Source: VRUE01 sp036266075
Lineage (GTDB): Bacteria; Actinomycetota; Thermoleophilia; Solirubrobacterales; 70-9
Length of the DNA stretch: 28,240 bases
NCBI GenBank assembly: GCA_036266075.1
Contig: DATANV010000017.1
Location: 1-28,240 of the forward strand
Direction: 5' to 3'
Shown here: in pieces, positions 6,924 to 15,272 of the stretch
Layout of the letters: each line of letters opens with the position of its first letter
Position numbering within the stretch: position 1 is the stretch's first letter
The notes under the pieces: model-generated
Databases searched by the model: none
What the model was told of the DNA's origin: nothing
Seen by the model: the letters and a program-made list of their open reading frames with translations, nothing else
Position numbers and translations under genes: made by a program

Positions 6924-8060
6924 ATGGCAGAGTTGACGATCCGGCCGGTGCGCAGCCGCCGCGAGCTGAAGCGCTTCGTCAAGGTCCCCTTCCGGCTGCA
7001 CCGCGACAGCGAGCAGTGGGTGCCGCCACTGATCTACGAGCGGATGGAGTTCCTCAACCGCAAGAAGAACCCCTGGTTCGAGCACGGCGAGGCCGAGTAC
7101 TTCCTCGCCGAGTGCGACCGCGAGCCGGTCGGCCGAATCACCGCGCAGATCGATGAACGCTGGGACGAGACCCAGGGCGGCAGCGACGCGATGTTCGGCT
7201 TCTTCGAGACGGTCGACGATTCCGCGGTCGCGGCCGCACTGCTCGACGCAGCCACGGAGTGGGCCCGAGCCCGCGGTCGCTCGCGCATCCTCGGCCCGAT
7301 GGACTTCACTACCAACGACGAGATCGGCATCCTGATCGAGGGCCACGAGTTGCGGCCGATGATCCTCGAGAACTGGCACCCTCCCCACTACAGGTCGCTG
7401 CTCGAAGGGCAGGGCTTCGCCAAGGCGATGGACCTGCTGATGTGGGAGCTCGAGCTGGGCAGCCTCAAAGAGGGCGAGCGCTTCGATCCAGCGATCCACG
7501 AGGCCGCCAAGAAGGCGCTCGACGACGAAGGGGTGACGATTCGCAACATCGATAAGGGCGACCTCGAGCGCGAGATGCGCCTCTTCACCCCCGTCTACAA
7601 CGACGCCTGGTCCGACAACTGGGGCTTCGTCCCGCCGACCGACGCGGAGATCGCCTTCCACGCCAAGATTCTCAAGCAGGTGCTCGACGAGGACTGGGCC
7701 TACATCGCCGAAAGGGATGGCGAGGCGGTCGGTGCAGCTCTGACCCTGCCCGACATCAATCAGGTGCTGGCCAGGCTGAACGGCAGGCTGCTGCCGTTCG
7801 GCTGGCTCAAATTCCTGCTCGGCAGGCCGAAGATTGACCGGCTGCGGGTCTTCGCGCTGGGTGTCAAGCGCGACTACCGCCACACCGGCGTCGCCGCCGG
7901 CCTCTACCTCAAGCATCTCGAGACTGCCCACAAGCCGGGCGCAATCGAAGGCGGGGAGATGGGCTGGATCCTCGAGACGAACGGGCCGATGAACCGGGCA
8001 ATGGAAGGGATGGGTGGCGAGGTCGTCAAGAAGTACCGGGTCTTCGAGAAGACGATCTGA
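6924..8060 (+). CDS. GNAT-superfamily acyltransferase, possible ceramide-synthase-like
   Basis: The 378-residue soluble protein begins MAELTIRPVRSRRELKRFVKVPFRLHRDSEQWVPPL, the opening of a family annotated as GNAT N-acetyltransferase or (wrongly) dATP pyrophosphohydrolase. Other family stretches are NPWFEHGEAEYFLAE, EPVGRITAQID, GFFETVDD, RILGPMDFTTNDEIGILIEG and, near the end, FALGVKRDYRHTGVAAGLYLKHLE, the acyl-CoA-binding loop region. GNAT enzymes move acyl groups from thioesters to amines. The bacterial ceramide synthase of Caulobacter is also a large GNAT protein encoded near serine palmitoyltransferase, so N-acylation of a long-chain base is a reasonable hypothesis given the neighbour. 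I cannot show that this is the same subfamily. The ATG at 6924 is chosen because family similarity begins there. Confidence 0.75.
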   Translation: MAELTIRPVRSRRELKRFVKVPFRLHRDSEQWVPPLIYERMEFLNRKKNPWFEHGEAEYFLAECDREPVGRITAQIDERWDETQGGSDAMFGFFETVDDSAVAAALLDAATEWARARGRSRILGPMDFTTNDEIGILIEGHELRPMILENWHPPHYRSLLEGQGFAKAMDLLMWELELGSLKEGERFDPAIHEAAKKALDDEGVTIRNIDKGDLEREMRLFTPVYNDAWSDNWGFVPPTDAEIAFHAKILKQVLDEDWAYIAERDGEAVGAALTLPDINQVLARLNGRLLPFGWLKFLLGRPKIDRLRVFALGVKRDYRHTGVAAGLYLKHLETAHKPGAIEGGEMGWILETNGPMNRAMEGMGGEVVKKYRVFEKTI

Positions 8061-8129
8061 ACGCGCTCTTTCCGGGGTTTGGTGGCCACTCGGCGGGTTG
8101 CCGCCCGCGCTCTCGCTAGAGTCGCCCGG

Positions 8130-8402
8130 GTGAGCGAGATGGAGTTGGAGCCGGTCGAGGTCCGGGTTTTGCCCCGGCAAAGCCCCGGTTCGCTGGTCCT
8201 CGGCAGCGAGGCGCGCACCGCGGCGATGGCCGCCGCCGGCGGCGTCCTGGCCGGGGCCGCCACCGTCGCCGCCGTCCGCGCGGTTGGCGCCGCGACCTCG
8301 CGTCGTGGCTCCTCGCGTCGCCTCTTCCGCCGCCGCGAAGCCCCTGGCCGGGTCGTCGCCAGTCGCTCCTTCCTGGTGGACGTGCACCTGCTCGGTCGGT
8401 GA
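8130..8402 (+). CDS. Small hypothetical protein with hydrophobic middle
   Basis: The 90-residue product has no family I can name. An acidic N-terminal strand-like region (MELEPVEVRVLPRQSPGSLVLGSEARTAA) is followed by an Ala/Gly/Val-rich hydrophobic stretch (about residues 33-52), an Arg-rich segment and the C-terminal RSFLVDVHLLGR. I prefer the GTG at 8130: TAGAGT (8117-8122) lies 7 bases before it and fits a leaderless -10 element. An in-frame TTG at 8079 would add 17 basic residues. The stop overlaps the next gene's GTG (GTGA), so it is coupled to the DNA glycosylase gene. Confidence 0.5.
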   Translation: MSEMELEPVEVRVLPRQSPGSLVLGSEARTAAMAAAGGVLAGAATVAAVRAVGAATSRRGSSRRLFRRREAPGRVVASRSFLVDVHLLGR

Positions 8403-9316
8403 GCACCGCCACCGCCGTCGAAGTCGAGGTTCGCCCGCCGTCGCCGTACCGCCTGCCGGCCTCCGGCGGCGGGGATCGGGTGATGCGGGTCGAGGGTGGC
8501 GTAGCGTCGCGGCTGTTGCACGTTCAGGGGAGTCCGGTGCTGGTGCGGGCTTGGCAGCCCGCCCGCGACAGGGTCCGGCTGCGAGCCGAGCCGGTCGATC
8601 CGACGGCGCTGTGCCCACCGCGCTCGCTGCCGGCGGCGGAGTGCCGCCCGGCGGCGCCGCCGCAGCTCGAGCTGGCGGCCGCGCGGATGCGCTTCGCGCT
8701 CGGCGTCGACGACGACCTCGGCGAGTTCTACCGGCGCTTCCGCGGCGACCCGCTGCTCGGTCCGCTCATCCGCCGCCGGCCCTACCTGCGCCCGCGCCGC
8801 CGCCCCTGGGCCTGGGAGGCGCTCGCCTGGGCCGTCGTCAAACAGCTGATCGAGAGCGGCCGCGCTGCCGGCATCCAGCGTCGGATCGTCGGCCGCTGGG
8901 GAACTCGCCTCGGCGGCGAGCGCGGCGCCCTGCGCGACGTCCCCGCCGCGGCGACGATCGCGGGGCGGGCGCCGGCCGAAATCGAGCAGCTCGGCCTCTC
9001 GCCCGCCCGCTCGATTGCCCTGCGCAGCGTTGCCCGCCAGATTGCTGCCGGCCACTGCGACCCCGCCGAGCCGCGCGGCGACCGCCGCCTCTTGGCGATC
9101 CCTGAGATCGGGCCCTGGACGGTGCAGTGCCTCGGCCTCTTCGGTCGTGGCGATCCCGACTCGTTGCCGGCGGGGGATCTGATGTACCTGAAGCTGGTCG
9201 GTCGACTTGCCCGCCTCGGCCGCCGAGCGACGGTCGCAGAGGTCGAGGAGCTCTTCGCTCCGTACGCTCCGTTTCGTGGTCTCGCCGGTGCCTGGGCGCT
9301 GGGCTTCGCCGGATAA
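8399..9316 (+). CDS. alkA: DNA-3-methyladenine glycosylase II (AlkA type)
   Basis: The 305-residue protein carries the HhH-GPD fold: hairpin LLAIPEIGPWTVQ (about residues 231-243), followed by GDPDSLPAGDLMYLKLVG, where D260 is the expected catalytic aspartate. Upstream are FYRRFRGDPLLGPLI and EALAWAVVKQLI, the helices found before the hairpin in AlkA-like enzymes. The first about 95 residues form the extra N-terminal domain. AlkA-type glycosylases remove alkylated bases and start base excision repair. No AraC-type Ada domain is fused to it. It overlaps the upstream small gene by 4 bases. The length and the catalytic residue look normal. Confidence 0.87.
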   Translation: MSTATAVEVEVRPPSPYRLPASGGGDRVMRVEGGVASRLLHVQGSPVLVRAWQPARDRVRLRAEPVDPTALCPPRSLPAAECRPAAPPQLELAAARMRFALGVDDDLGEFYRRFRGDPLLGPLIRRRPYLRPRRRPWAWEALAWAVVKQLIESGRAAGIQRRIVGRWGTRLGGERGALRDVPAAATIAGRAPAEIEQLGLSPARSIALRSVARQIAAGHCDPAEPRGDRRLLAIPEIGPWTVQCLGLFGRGDPDSLPAGDLMYLKLVGRLARLGRRATVAEVEELFAPYAPFRGLAGAWALGFAG

Positions 9317-9348
9317 AGGACGCAGCCCGTCTTGTCGATACGACCGCG

Positions 9349-11640
9349 ATGGAGCCTGCGCCACGCGGAGAGGGCTGGCCGGACCGGGTAAGCGACTTCC
9401 TCGACGAGATCAGCTCGGCGGGGGAGGACTACCGGCGCCTGGTCGAGCGCCTGCCGGCGATCGTCTACTCAAGCGAGATGGGAGAGCGGGGCCGCTGGCG
9501 CTACGTCAGCCCGCAGATCGAAGAGATCCTCGGTTACACCCCGGAGGAATGGATGGCGGACCCCACGCTGTGGGCCAGTCAGTTGCACCCGGACGATCGC
9601 GAGCGTGCCCTCGAGCAGGAGGACCGCAAGGCCGCCGGCCAGGTCGACTTCCCGCCGGTCGACTACAGGATGATCACCCGCGACGGAGCGATCGTTTGGA
9701 TCCTCGACGAGGCGGTGCTGGAGCCCGACGCGCACGGGACCCCCGTCTGGCACGGCGTCCTCTACGACATCACCGAGCGCAAGCTTGCCGAGCAGGAGCT
9801 GCGGCGCGCGGCGGCTCAGCAGGCGGCAGTTGCACGACTGGGCAGGCAGGCGCTGCAGGACGGCGATCCGAGCAGGCTGATGCACGTCGCGGCGACGCTG
9901 ATGACCGAGATCGAGGGTGTCGAGGCAGCCTGCGTCTGGGAGGCCGGTCGCGAGGGGCGCCGCCTGCACCTGCGCGCCGGTCTCGAGGGGCGCCCGCTGG
10001 GCGGCGAGCACCGCGCCTCGGCCGCGCGCGACTCACACGCCGGCGCGGCGCTGGAGTCCGGCCTGCACGTGATCGTCGACGACTGGTCCGCCGAGCGGCG
10101 CTTCACGATGCCGCCGGCGCTGCGGGTGCTCGGCGTGCGCAGCAGCCTGGCCGTGCCGATCGCCGGCAAGGAGCGCCCTTTCGGAGTCTTCGACATCCAC
10201 TCGACCGAGCCGAGTCGCTTCACGCCGCAGGACGTCCACTTCGTACAGGCCTCGGCCAACGTTCTCGCCGACGCCTTCGAGCGTCACCGCGCTGACGAGG
10301 CGCTGCGCCACCGCGTGCTGCACGACGCGCTCACCGGGCTTCCCAACAGGCTCAGCTTCATCGACTCGCTGCAGGACGCCCTGCGGCGCAGCACCGCCTC
10401 CGGCTCGCCGGTCGGCGTCCTCTTCCTCGACCTCGACCACTTCAAGCTGATCAACGACAGCATCGGCCACCACGCCGGCGACGACCTGCTGCGCGCGGTG
10501 GCCCCGCGCCTGCGCGCCCACCTGCGCCCGGGCGACATCGTCGCCCGCTTCGGCGGTGACGAGTTCGGCGTCCTCGTCGACCGCCTGGCCGACGAGGAGG
10601 AGGCGATCGCGATCGCCGATCGAGTCACCGGGGCCTTCTCCGAGCCCTACACGATGGGCGGCGCCGAGCACTTCGTCTCCGCCAGCATCGGCATCGCCGT
10701 CGCCCGCCCAGCCGGCCGCGACCCAGTTGACGCCGAGCTGCTGATCCGCGACGCCGACGCCGCCATGTACAGGGCCAAGGAGCGCGGGCGTGGGCGCAGC
10801 GAGATGTTCGACGCCGAGATGCGAGCCCGGGCGGTGCACCGGCTGGAGACCGAGCGCGAGCTGTGCGGCGCGCTCGAGCGCGACGAGCTGGAGCTGCACT
10901 ACCAGCCGGTGATCGCGCTGGGCAGCGGCGAGATCGTCGGCCTCGAGGCTCTGGTTCGGTGGAACCACCCCGAGCGCGGCGTGCTCGACCCCGGACAGTT
11001 CGTCTCGATCGCCGAGGAGAGCGGCCTGATCGAGCCGATCGGCCGCTGGGTTCAGGAGAGCGCCTGCCGGCAGGCGCTTGGCTGGCACGCCCTGCAGCCC
11101 GACCGTCGCCCACTCGACATCTCGGTCAACCTCTCGGCCCGCCAGGTCGCCCACCGCGACCTGCCTGTTCTGGTCGAGGACGTGCTGAAGCGGACCGGCT
11201 TGGAGCCGGTCAACCTGAGGCTGGAGATCACCGAGAGCGTGCTGGTCGAGGAGTCGGCCAACGCGACCGCGACCCTCGCCGCGCTCAGCGAGCTCGGCGT
11301 GCGCCTGGTGCTCGACGACTTCGGCACCGGCTACTCCTCGCTCGCCTACCTCAACCGCTTTCCCTTCGACGCGCTGAAGATCGATCGCTCGTTCATCGAG
11401 GGGCTGGGCATCGAGCAGGAGCGCACCGCGATCGTCGAGGCGGTGATCGGCATGGCGCGGGCGCTTTCGCTCGACGCAATCGCCGAGGGCGTCGAGAACG
11501 AAGCGCAGCTCGCCGAGTTGCGCCGGCTGGGCTGCGACTTTGCCCAAGGACACCTCTTCTCGCGGCCGCTAGCGCCGGAGAAGATCACCCATCTGCTGCG
11601 CGAAGGCAGCTTCGAGCTACTGGGGGACGCGGCCCGGTAG
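9349..11640 (+). CDS. PAS-GAF-GGDEF-EAL cyclic-di-GMP signalling protein
   Basis: The 763-residue cytoplasmic protein has no membrane segments. A PAS domain with its PAC tail (about residues 25-155, ending VLYDITERK) is followed by a GAF domain (about 165-310), GGDEF (about 325-485) and EAL (about 490-750). The cyclase site GGDEF is intact at 402-406, and an RPGD inhibitory site sits exactly five residues before it. The phosphodiesterase domain keeps EAL at 533-535, NLSARQ, ITESVL, LDDFGTGYSSL, KIDRSF and AEGVE. Both activities could therefore be functional, with the sensory domains deciding the balance. The frame extends upstream to 9127, but domain similarity supports the ATG at 9349. Its last 24 bases overlap the end of the convergent ABC binding-protein gene. 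Confidence 0.9.
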   Translation: MEPAPRGEGWPDRVSDFLDEISSAGEDYRRLVERLPAIVYSSEMGERGRWRYVSPQIEEILGYTPEEWMADPTLWASQLHPDDRERALEQEDRKAAGQVDFPPVDYRMITRDGAIVWILDEAVLEPDAHGTPVWHGVLYDITERKLAEQELRRAAAQQAAVARLGRQALQDGDPSRLMHVAATLMTEIEGVEAACVWEAGREGRRLHLRAGLEGRPLGGEHRASAARDSHAGAALESGLHVIVDDWSAERRFTMPPALRVLGVRSSLAVPIAGKERPFGVFDIHSTEPSRFTPQDVHFVQASANVLADAFERHRADEALRHRVLHDALTGLPNRLSFIDSLQDALRRSTASGSPVGVLFLDLDHFKLINDSIGHHAGDDLLRAVAPRLRAHLRPGDIVARFGGDEFGVLVDRLADEEEAIAIADRVTGAFSEPYTMGGAEHFVSASIGIAVARPAGRDPVDAELLIRDADAAMYRAKERGRGRSEMFDAEMRARAVHRLETERELCGALERDELELHYQPVIALGSGEIVGLEALVRWNHPERGVLDPGQFVSIAEESGLIEPIGRWVQESACRQALGWHALQPDRRPLDISVNLSARQVAHRDLPVLVEDVLKRTGLEPVNLRLEITESVLVEESANATATLAALSELGVRLVLDDFGTGYSSLAYLNRFPFDALKIDRSFIEGLGIEQERTAIVEAVIGMARALSLDAIAEGVENEAQLAELRRLGCDFAQGHLFSRPLAPEKITHLLREGSFELLGDAAR

Positions 11641-12621
11641 GTAGGCGTCCGTCGACGCTTCGGATGGCGACGGTCGGCCGGAGATCAGGCTGTTTTCGTT
11701 CATCCAGGCGATGAAGCGGCGCCAGGCGGCTGCATCCATCTCGCCGTGGGCAGAGAGCAGCGGCAGGGTCGCCCGCACCTCGGCTGCGGTCAGCTTCGGA
11801 TCGAGATCGCCGTTCGCGTCGAGCAGCGCCTTGGTCGCCGCGTCGGGGCTCTTCTTCGCGGCGGCGGTGCCGCGCGCGAGCGCGGCGAGGAAGAGGCGGA
11901 TCGCCTCCGGGTCTTCTTCGAGCGCGTCGCGCTTGGCGACCAGGACCAGCTCGTCGTAGGTCGGCACGCCGAGCCGGTCGACGGGGGTCACGACCGGATC
12001 CTTGCCGCGCAGCCGCAGATCGACGCCCTCGACGTTGCTGAAGCCGCCCAACATCGCCTGCGCCCGGCCGCCGACGAGCGCCGGCAGCAGGCCGTAGCCG
12101 ACGTTGACGGTGTTGACGTCGGAGGTCGAGAGCCCGGCCCGGGCGAGAATCGTCTTCAGGTAGGCGTCCTGGTAGGGGATGCCGGCAGTGGCGATCGTCT
12201 TGCCGCGCAGGCCGCCGATGCCGCCGATCTTCGCGCTCTTCAGCCAGATCATCGAGGTCAGCGGCCGGTCGACGACGGCGCCGACGGCGATCACGTCGAG
12301 GCCCTGTTCGCGCGCCAGCAGCACCTCCGGCTCATACGAGATCGCCAGGTCGGTGCGGCCGGAGGCGGCTTCCTTGATCGGCGCCGCCGGGTCCGCCGGC
12401 GTGTGGATCGAGACGTCGAGCCCGGCTTCCTCGAAGTAGCCGAGTTTCTGCGCCATGTAGATCCCGGCGTGGTCCGGGTTCGGGTAGAAGTCGAGGGTGA
12501 GGCTGAACGGCTCCGCCTTGCCGTTCGTGTCCTCGCTCTTCTCGCCGCAGGCGGCAAGCGTTAGGGCGAGTGCCAGCACGGCCGTGGCGGCGGCGAGCGC
12601 CGGTAGTCGGAAGAGCCTCAT
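11617..12621 (-). CDS. ABC importer lipoprotein, ThiY/NMT1/SsuA family
   Basis: The 334-residue protein has a lipoprotein signal peptide ending in the lipobox LAAC (Cys about 25) and then the binding-protein fold. LTLDFYPNPDHAGIYMAQKLGYFEEAGLDV matches the first strand and helix of the NMT1/THI5-like group, which bind thiamine pyrimidine precursors. Relatives bind sulfonates, nitrate or taurine. It captures the substrate outside the cell and hands it to the permease and ATPase encoded just upstream (10-base gap). The operator-like dyad ahead of the operon looks sulfur-linked, so an organosulfur compound is the main alternative to a pyrimidine. The start has AGCAGGGG directly in front of it. 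The 3' end overlaps the convergent gene by 24 bp. Confidence 0.82.
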   Translation of the reverse strand: MRLFRLPALAAATAVLALALTLAACGEKSEDTNGKAEPFSLTLDFYPNPDHAGIYMAQKLGYFEEAGLDVSIHTPADPAAPIKEAASGRTDLAISYEPEVLLAREQGLDVIAVGAVVDRPLTSMIWLKSAKIGGIGGLRGKTIATAGIPYQDAYLKTILARAGLSTSDVNTVNVGYGLLPALVGGRAQAMLGGFSNVEGVDLRLRGKDPVVTPVDRLGVPTYDELVLVAKRDALEEDPEAIRLFLAALARGTAAAKKSPDAATKALLDANGDLDPKLTAAEVRATLPLLSAHGEMDAAAWRRFIAWMNENSLISGRPSPSEASTDAYLPGRVPQ

Positions 12622-12631
12622 CCCCTGCTTT

Positions 12632-13417
12632 CTATCGCCAAGTGACGATGCGCCGCTCTGCGAGGGCGAGCAGGGCGAAGAGGGCGATCCCGATCGCGGC
12701 GAGGACGGCGGCGGCGGCGAACACCCGCGCGGTCTCCAGTTGGGCGTTGTCCTGGAGGATCAGGTGGCCGAGGCCGGAGTCCGAGCCGGCCCACTCGCCG
12801 AAGACCGCGGCGATCGGGGCGAACGCAACCGCCACCCGCGCTCCGCTGAGCAGGTAGGGCAGCGCGGTCGGCGCTTCCACCCGTCGCAGGAGCTGCCAGC
12901 GGGTCGCATCGAGGGTCCGCATCATCTTGGTCGCCTCGGGGTCGACGGCGCGCAGACCGTCGGCGGTGTTGACGGCGATCGGGAAGAAGCAGACCAGCGC
13001 GACGATCGCCAGCTTCGGCCAGATCCCGTAGCCGAGCCAGACGACCAGGATCGGCGCGATGACGAGGATCGGGATCGCCTGCGTGGCGACCAGCAGGGGA
13101 TAGGCCGCGCGGCGCAACGTGTCGGAGAGGCGCAGGAGGATGGCGAAGCCAAGGCCGGCGGCGAGGGCGCAGAGGAAGCCGAGCAGGATCTCGCGCAGCG
13201 TCACCCAGGCGTTTTCGGCGAGCAGCGAGCGGCTCTGCCAAAGCGCTTCGGCGATTTCGGCCGGCGAGGGGACGAGAAAGCTTTCGACGTTCAGCACGTC
13301 GGCCAGCGCCCCGCTGCTCGCGGCCAGCTGCCAGGTGCCGACCAGCCCTGCCAGCAGCAGCGTGGGCAACCCCCAGCGCTTCACCACAGCCAGCCTCGTG
13401 TCGACTTTTTGCCGCAT
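12632..13417 (-). CDS. ABC importer permease, SsuC/TauC/ThiX type
   Basis: The 261-residue membrane protein has about six hydrophobic segments and the binding-protein-dependent permease loop, here LDATRWQLLRRVEAPTALPYLLSGARVAVAFAPIAAVFGEWAGS. It forms the channel of the importer whose lipoprotein and ATPase flank it. The frame opens at 13468, but MRQKVDTRL at 13417 is the better start: it lies 8 bases after the ATPase stop, avoids a 44-base overlap, and leaves a normal short N-terminus before the first membrane segment. The substrate is undecided between thiamine pyrimidine and sulfonate. Confidence 0.84.
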   Translation of the reverse strand: MRQKVDTRLAVVKRWGLPTLLLAGLVGTWQLAASSGALADVLNVESFLVPSPAEIAEALWQSRSLLAENAWVTLREILLGFLCALAAGLGFAILLRLSDTLRRAAYPLLVATQAIPILVIAPILVVWLGYGIWPKLAIVALVCFFPIAVNTADGLRAVDPEATKMMRTLDATRWQLLRRVEAPTALPYLLSGARVAVAFAPIAAVFGEWAGSDSGLGHLILQDNAQLETARVFAAAAVLAAIGIALFALLALAERRIVTWR

Positions 13418-13424
13418 AGCGACA

Positions 13425-14246
13425 TCAACTCGAGATGCCCTCGCGGAGGGCGTGCATCGCCCGCTCACGGGCGGCGACGAAGGCGGGGTCGGTGACGCCG
13501 GCGTCGCGGTCGGCGGCGCGCGGGGCGGTGGCGCTCAGCTCCTCGACCACGCGGCCGGGGCGCGGCGAGAGGACGACGACGCGGTCGCAGAGATAGAGCG
13601 CCTCCTCGACGTCGTGGCTGACCAGCACCACGGTGCGCGGGTCGGCGTCGAGGGCGGCCGCAAGCCAGCCCTGCATCTCGGCGCGGGTGATCGCGTCGAG
13701 CGAGGCGAAGGGCTCGTCGAGCGCCAGCAGCGGCTTGCCGGCGAGCAGCGTGCGGAGGAAGGCGACCCGCTGCCGCATCCCGCCGGAGAGCTCCGCCGGT
13801 CGAGTGCGCTCGAAGCCGGCCAGGCCGAAGCGCTCGAAGAGGACCGCCGCCCGCTCACGCGCCGCACGGCGTCGCATGCCGCGGTTGCGCAGGGCCAGGG
13901 CAGCGTTGTCGATTGCCGTCAGCCAGGGAAGGAGGACGTCCCGCTGGGGCATGAAGGCGCAGCGGGCGAGGCGACCTGGTGCGTCAACGGCGCCGCCGAC
14001 CTCGAGCTCTCCCTCGCTCGGCTCCTGCAGGCCGGCGATCAGCTCCAGCAGGGTCGACTTGCCGCAGCCCGACGGTCCCACCAGGCCGAGGACGCCGTGC
14101 GCGGTCAGCTCCAGGTCGAGCCGCTCGATCGCGCGCAGGTCTCCGTAGGAGTGGGTCAGCCCGCGAACCGACAGCGCCGTGCCGGAGGCGGACTCCTTGG
14201 CAGGCGACGCAGCCTCGCCGGCGAATCCCTGGATTTCCGCAGCCAC
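13425..14246 (-). CDS. ABC importer ATPase, SsuB/TauB/ThiZ type
   Basis: This nucleotide-binding subunit has Walker A GPSGCGKST, a Q-loop at FMPQRDVLLPW, signature LSGGMRQRV, Walker B LLALDEPFASLD and a switch histidine in LVSHDVEEA. It powers the importer formed with the two downstream genes. The frame is open to an ATG at 14306, but that would put the operator-like dyad (14274-14290) inside the coding sequence and add a run with no ATPase similarity. I therefore prefer the GTG at 14246, with GTG 14264 as an alternative. GGATAC ahead of 14246 could be a -10 element for a leaderless message. No TPP riboswitch is visible upstream. Confidence 0.8.
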   Translation of the reverse strand: MAAEIQGFAGEAASPAKESASGTALSVRGLTHSYGDLRAIERLDLELTAHGVLGLVGPSGCGKSTLLELIAGLQEPSEGELEVGGAVDAPGRLARCAFMPQRDVLLPWLTAIDNAALALRNRGMRRRAARERAAVLFERFGLAGFERTRPAELSGGMRQRVAFLRTLLAGKPLLALDEPFASLDAITRAEMQGWLAAALDADPRTVVLVSHDVEEALYLCDRVVVLSPRPGRVVEELSATAPRAADRDAGVTDPAFVAARERAMHALREGISS

Positions 14247-14273
14247 CTTGGTATCCTGGCGCACTCCGCGCTT

Positions 14274-14290
14274 CTGACTAAAAAGGTCAG
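14274..14290. promoter_or_regulatory. Rrf2-type operator dyad, ABC importer/tauE
   Basis: CTGACTAAAAAGGTCAG has perfect CTGAC/GTCAG half-sites around 7 bases. It matches the site before pstS at 13 of 17 positions, and the downstream flank shares AAAGT. The dyad lies between the divergent ABC-importer operon and the TauE-like gene, so one bound regulator could serve both. The shape resembles the TTGACT...AGTC type of Rrf2/IscR operator; assignment to the Rrf2 proteins encoded here is inference. Confidence 0.55.
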
Positions 14291-14326
14291 GAAAGTCGAT
14301 AAGCATCCCTGGCGCGGCAACTCAGC

Positions 14327-15256
14327 ATGGACCCGGCAATCGTCGTCTTCGGACTAGGCATCGGCATTCTCGTCGGCATGACGGGCATGGGCGGTGGATC
14401 GCTGATGACGCCATTGCTCATCCTCATCTTCGGCATCCAGCCGACGACTGCGATCGGCACCGACATCTTCTACTCGGCGGTCACCAAGACGGTCGGCGGC
14501 TGGCGGCACTTCCGCATGAAGACGGTCAACATGGAGCTGGTCAAGTGGCTGGCCCTGGGCAGCGTGCCGGCGGCGGTCGGCGGCGTCGCGATTGTCTCGG
14601 TCCTGCAGCAGCACATCGGCGAAGACCGGCTCGACTCGCTCGTCTACGCGGTGCTCGGCGGCACCCTGCTGATGGTCGGGGTGATGACGCTGGCCCGGGC
14701 GCTGATTCTCCGCGACCTGGTTGAGGAGCGTGACCGCTTCGATGTCGAACGCCGCCACAAGGTGGCCGCGATCGTGATCGGCGCGACCACCGGCTTCGTG
14801 ATCGGCGTCACCTCTGCCGGCTCGGGCACGGTGATCGCGATCCTGCTGATCGCCGTCTACCGCCTGGCGCCGAAGAAGGTCGTCGGCACCGACGTCTTCC
14901 ACGCCGCCGTCCTGCTCTGGGCCGCCGGCATCGCCCACTGGGTGGGGGGGAACGTCGATTTCGCCCTCGCCGGCACGATCCTGCTCGGCTCGGTCCCCGG
15001 CGTGGTGATCGGCGCGGCGCTCTCGGATCGGGCGCCGCAGGGCTTCATCCGCGCCGCCCTCGGCGTCGTCCTGGTCGGCTCGGGGATCGTCACGATTCAG
15101 AAGGGCGACCCGACGGTCTGGCCGATCGCCGCCGCCGTCGCGGCGATCGGCATGGGTGCGATCCTCGCCGCGCCGCGCATCCTCCATCGCCGCCGCGAGC
15201 GGGAACGGCAAAGGCTCGACCGTGGACGTGAGTTGGCGCCGGACACGATCGGCTGA
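14327..15256 (+). CDS. TauE/SafE-family permease
   Basis: The 309-residue polytopic protein has about eight hydrophobic segments in two halves. Each half opens with a small-residue motif: GILVGMTGMGGGSLMTPLLI near the N-terminus and GFVIGVTSAGSGTVIAILL in the middle. TauE/SafE proteins move sulfite, sulfoacetate or other organosulfur anions, mostly outward; some act as sulfate permeases. The charged linker (about residues 125-145) separates the halves. It is divergent from the ABC importer and 16 bases before an Rrf2 regulator gene, followed by the sulfate importer, so a sulfur role is well supported. No strong ribosome-binding site precedes the ATG. Confidence 0.85.
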   Translation: MDPAIVVFGLGIGILVGMTGMGGGSLMTPLLILIFGIQPTTAIGTDIFYSAVTKTVGGWRHFRMKTVNMELVKWLALGSVPAAVGGVAIVSVLQQHIGEDRLDSLVYAVLGGTLLMVGVMTLARALILRDLVEERDRFDVERRHKVAAIVIGATTGFVIGVTSAGSGTVIAILLIAVYRLAPKKVVGTDVFHAAVLLWAAGIAHWVGGNVDFALAGTILLGSVPGVVIGAALSDRAPQGFIRAALGVVLVGSGIVTIQKGDPTVWPIAAAVAAIGMGAILAAPRILHRRRERERQRLDRGRELAPDTIG

Positions 15257-15268
15257 CTGATTTACTAG
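15253..15268. promoter_or_regulatory. Possible Rrf2-type operator before rrf2 gene 1
   Basis: CTGACTGATTTACTAG begins with the same CTGACT half-site as the dyad at 14274 and ends with CTAG like the sulfate promoter. It overlaps the tauE stop codon and ends 4 bases before the Rrf2 start, a position suited to autorepression. The right half is imperfect. Confidence 0.4.
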
Positions 15269-15272
15269 CTGT

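Noticed and set aside
14240..14330. TPP riboswitch ahead of the ThiY-like importer
   Set aside because: None of the conserved TPP-element blocks (such as CTGAGA or the ACC...GATCTGG stretch) is present; the gap is too short.
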